This document shows, piece after piece, positions 5,624 to 5,877 of a DNA stretch of 5,877 bases; the first letter of the stretch is position 1, and each line of letters starts with the position of its first letter. The position numbers and the translations under genes are program-made. Location of the stretch: positions 1-5,877 of the forward strand of contig CANFHS010000151.1 in the NCBI GenBank assembly GCA_947446835.1. The letters run 5' to 3'. Origin of the DNA: Bacteriovoracaceae bacterium (lineage in GTDB: Bacteria > Bdellovibrionota > UBA1018). The notes under the pieces were generated by a model. The model had not been told where the DNA came from. It did no database searches and was given only the letters and a program-made list of their open reading frames with translations.

Positions 5624-5877
5624 ATGAGCTTGAACAACCAGGGTGTGAGGCGGGTCGTTGTCACTGGAATCGGGGCGGTTTCTCCCCTGGGGCTGAGCGC
5701 CCGGGAGACCTGGTCGAACGCGCTGGAAGGCCGTTCGGGCGTGGGTCCGATCACCCTGTTCGATACCCAGGACTGCCCGGTCACCTTCGCCGCCGAGGTG
5801 AAGGGCTTTGACGTCACCCGGGCCGTCGGACCGTTCCACCCGGCTCCCGGCAGCGCCGAGAACCCCGCCCTGACCCA
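5624..5877 (+). CDS. fabF: 3-oxoacyl-ACP synthase II (KAS II), N-terminal part (3' end outside window)
   Basis: Condensing enzyme that elongates acyl-ACP with malonyl-ACP. Only 84 full codons are visible, with no stop before the right edge. The N-terminus RRVVVTGIGAVSPLG (9-23) followed by TW-NALEGRSGVGPITLFDT is the standard KAS I/II opening, and position next to acpP favours fabF over fabB. The catalytic Cys and two His lie beyond the window. From residue about 69 (GPFHPAPGSAEN) the sequence leaves the usual pattern, where a RKE-RRMD-type segment is expected, suggesting a lineage-specific insertion. The ATG at 5624 gives the expected short leader before VVVTG, but its ribosome site is weak (only scattered GGG or GAG upstream). 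It lies 38 bases after the terminator, so it relies on read-through or on a promoter in the gap that I could not identify. Confidence 0.9.
   Translation, partial: MSLNNQGVRRVVVTGIGAVSPLGLSARETWSNALEGRSGVGPITLFDTQDCPVTFAAEVKGFDVTRAVGPFHPAPGSAENPALT

Overview
This window is a compact, high-G+C (by eye about two-thirds) bacterial segment with every gene on the + strand. It carries the core type II fatty-acid and phospholipid-precursor cluster: a DUF177/YceD-family protein, plsX, fabH, fabD, fabG, acpP and the start of fabF. Upstream is the 3' end of a divergent N-acetylglucosamine-6-phosphate deacetylase (nagA-like) gene. The gene order and the Gram-negative-style enzymes suggest a proteobacterium or a delta-proteobacterial/Bdellovibrionota-like lineage. 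That placement rests on my general impression of the proteins, not on a search, and should be held loosely.

Layout. 1-651 is the C-terminal part of the NagA-like enzyme, cut by the left edge. 672-1325 is the YceD/DUF177 protein. 1322-2437 is plsX, which starts at a TTG overlapping the previous stop (TTGA). 2446-3447 is fabH, with an alternative ATG at 2434 that overlaps the plsX stop. 3459-4496 is fabD. 4493-5242 is fabG, with a GTG start overlapping the fabD stop (GTGA). 5293-5535 is acpP. A clear intrinsic terminator follows at 5547-5585. fabF starts at 5624 and runs off the right edge. No gap exceeds 100 bases, and I see no RNA genes, mobile elements, CRISPR arrays or extended repeats.

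How the genes work together. FabD loads malonyl onto the AcpP phosphopantetheine arm. FabH starts chains from acyl-CoA plus malonyl-ACP. FabF elongates and FabG reduces the 3-keto group. PlsX diverts finished acyl-ACP to acyl-phosphate for phospholipid synthesis. The tight spacing and stop/start overlaps from yceD through fabG indicate one translationally coupled operon. The acpP-fabF terminator probably sets acpP expression apart from fabF.

This is mainly a housekeeping locus and I did not find an undescribed system. The points worth a second look are: rpmF (ribosomal protein bL32) is missing from its usual place between yceD and plsX; FabG has Asp where the SDR tetrad Asn is expected; there are extra segments in YceD, FabD and FabF; and the nagA-like neighbour is divergent.
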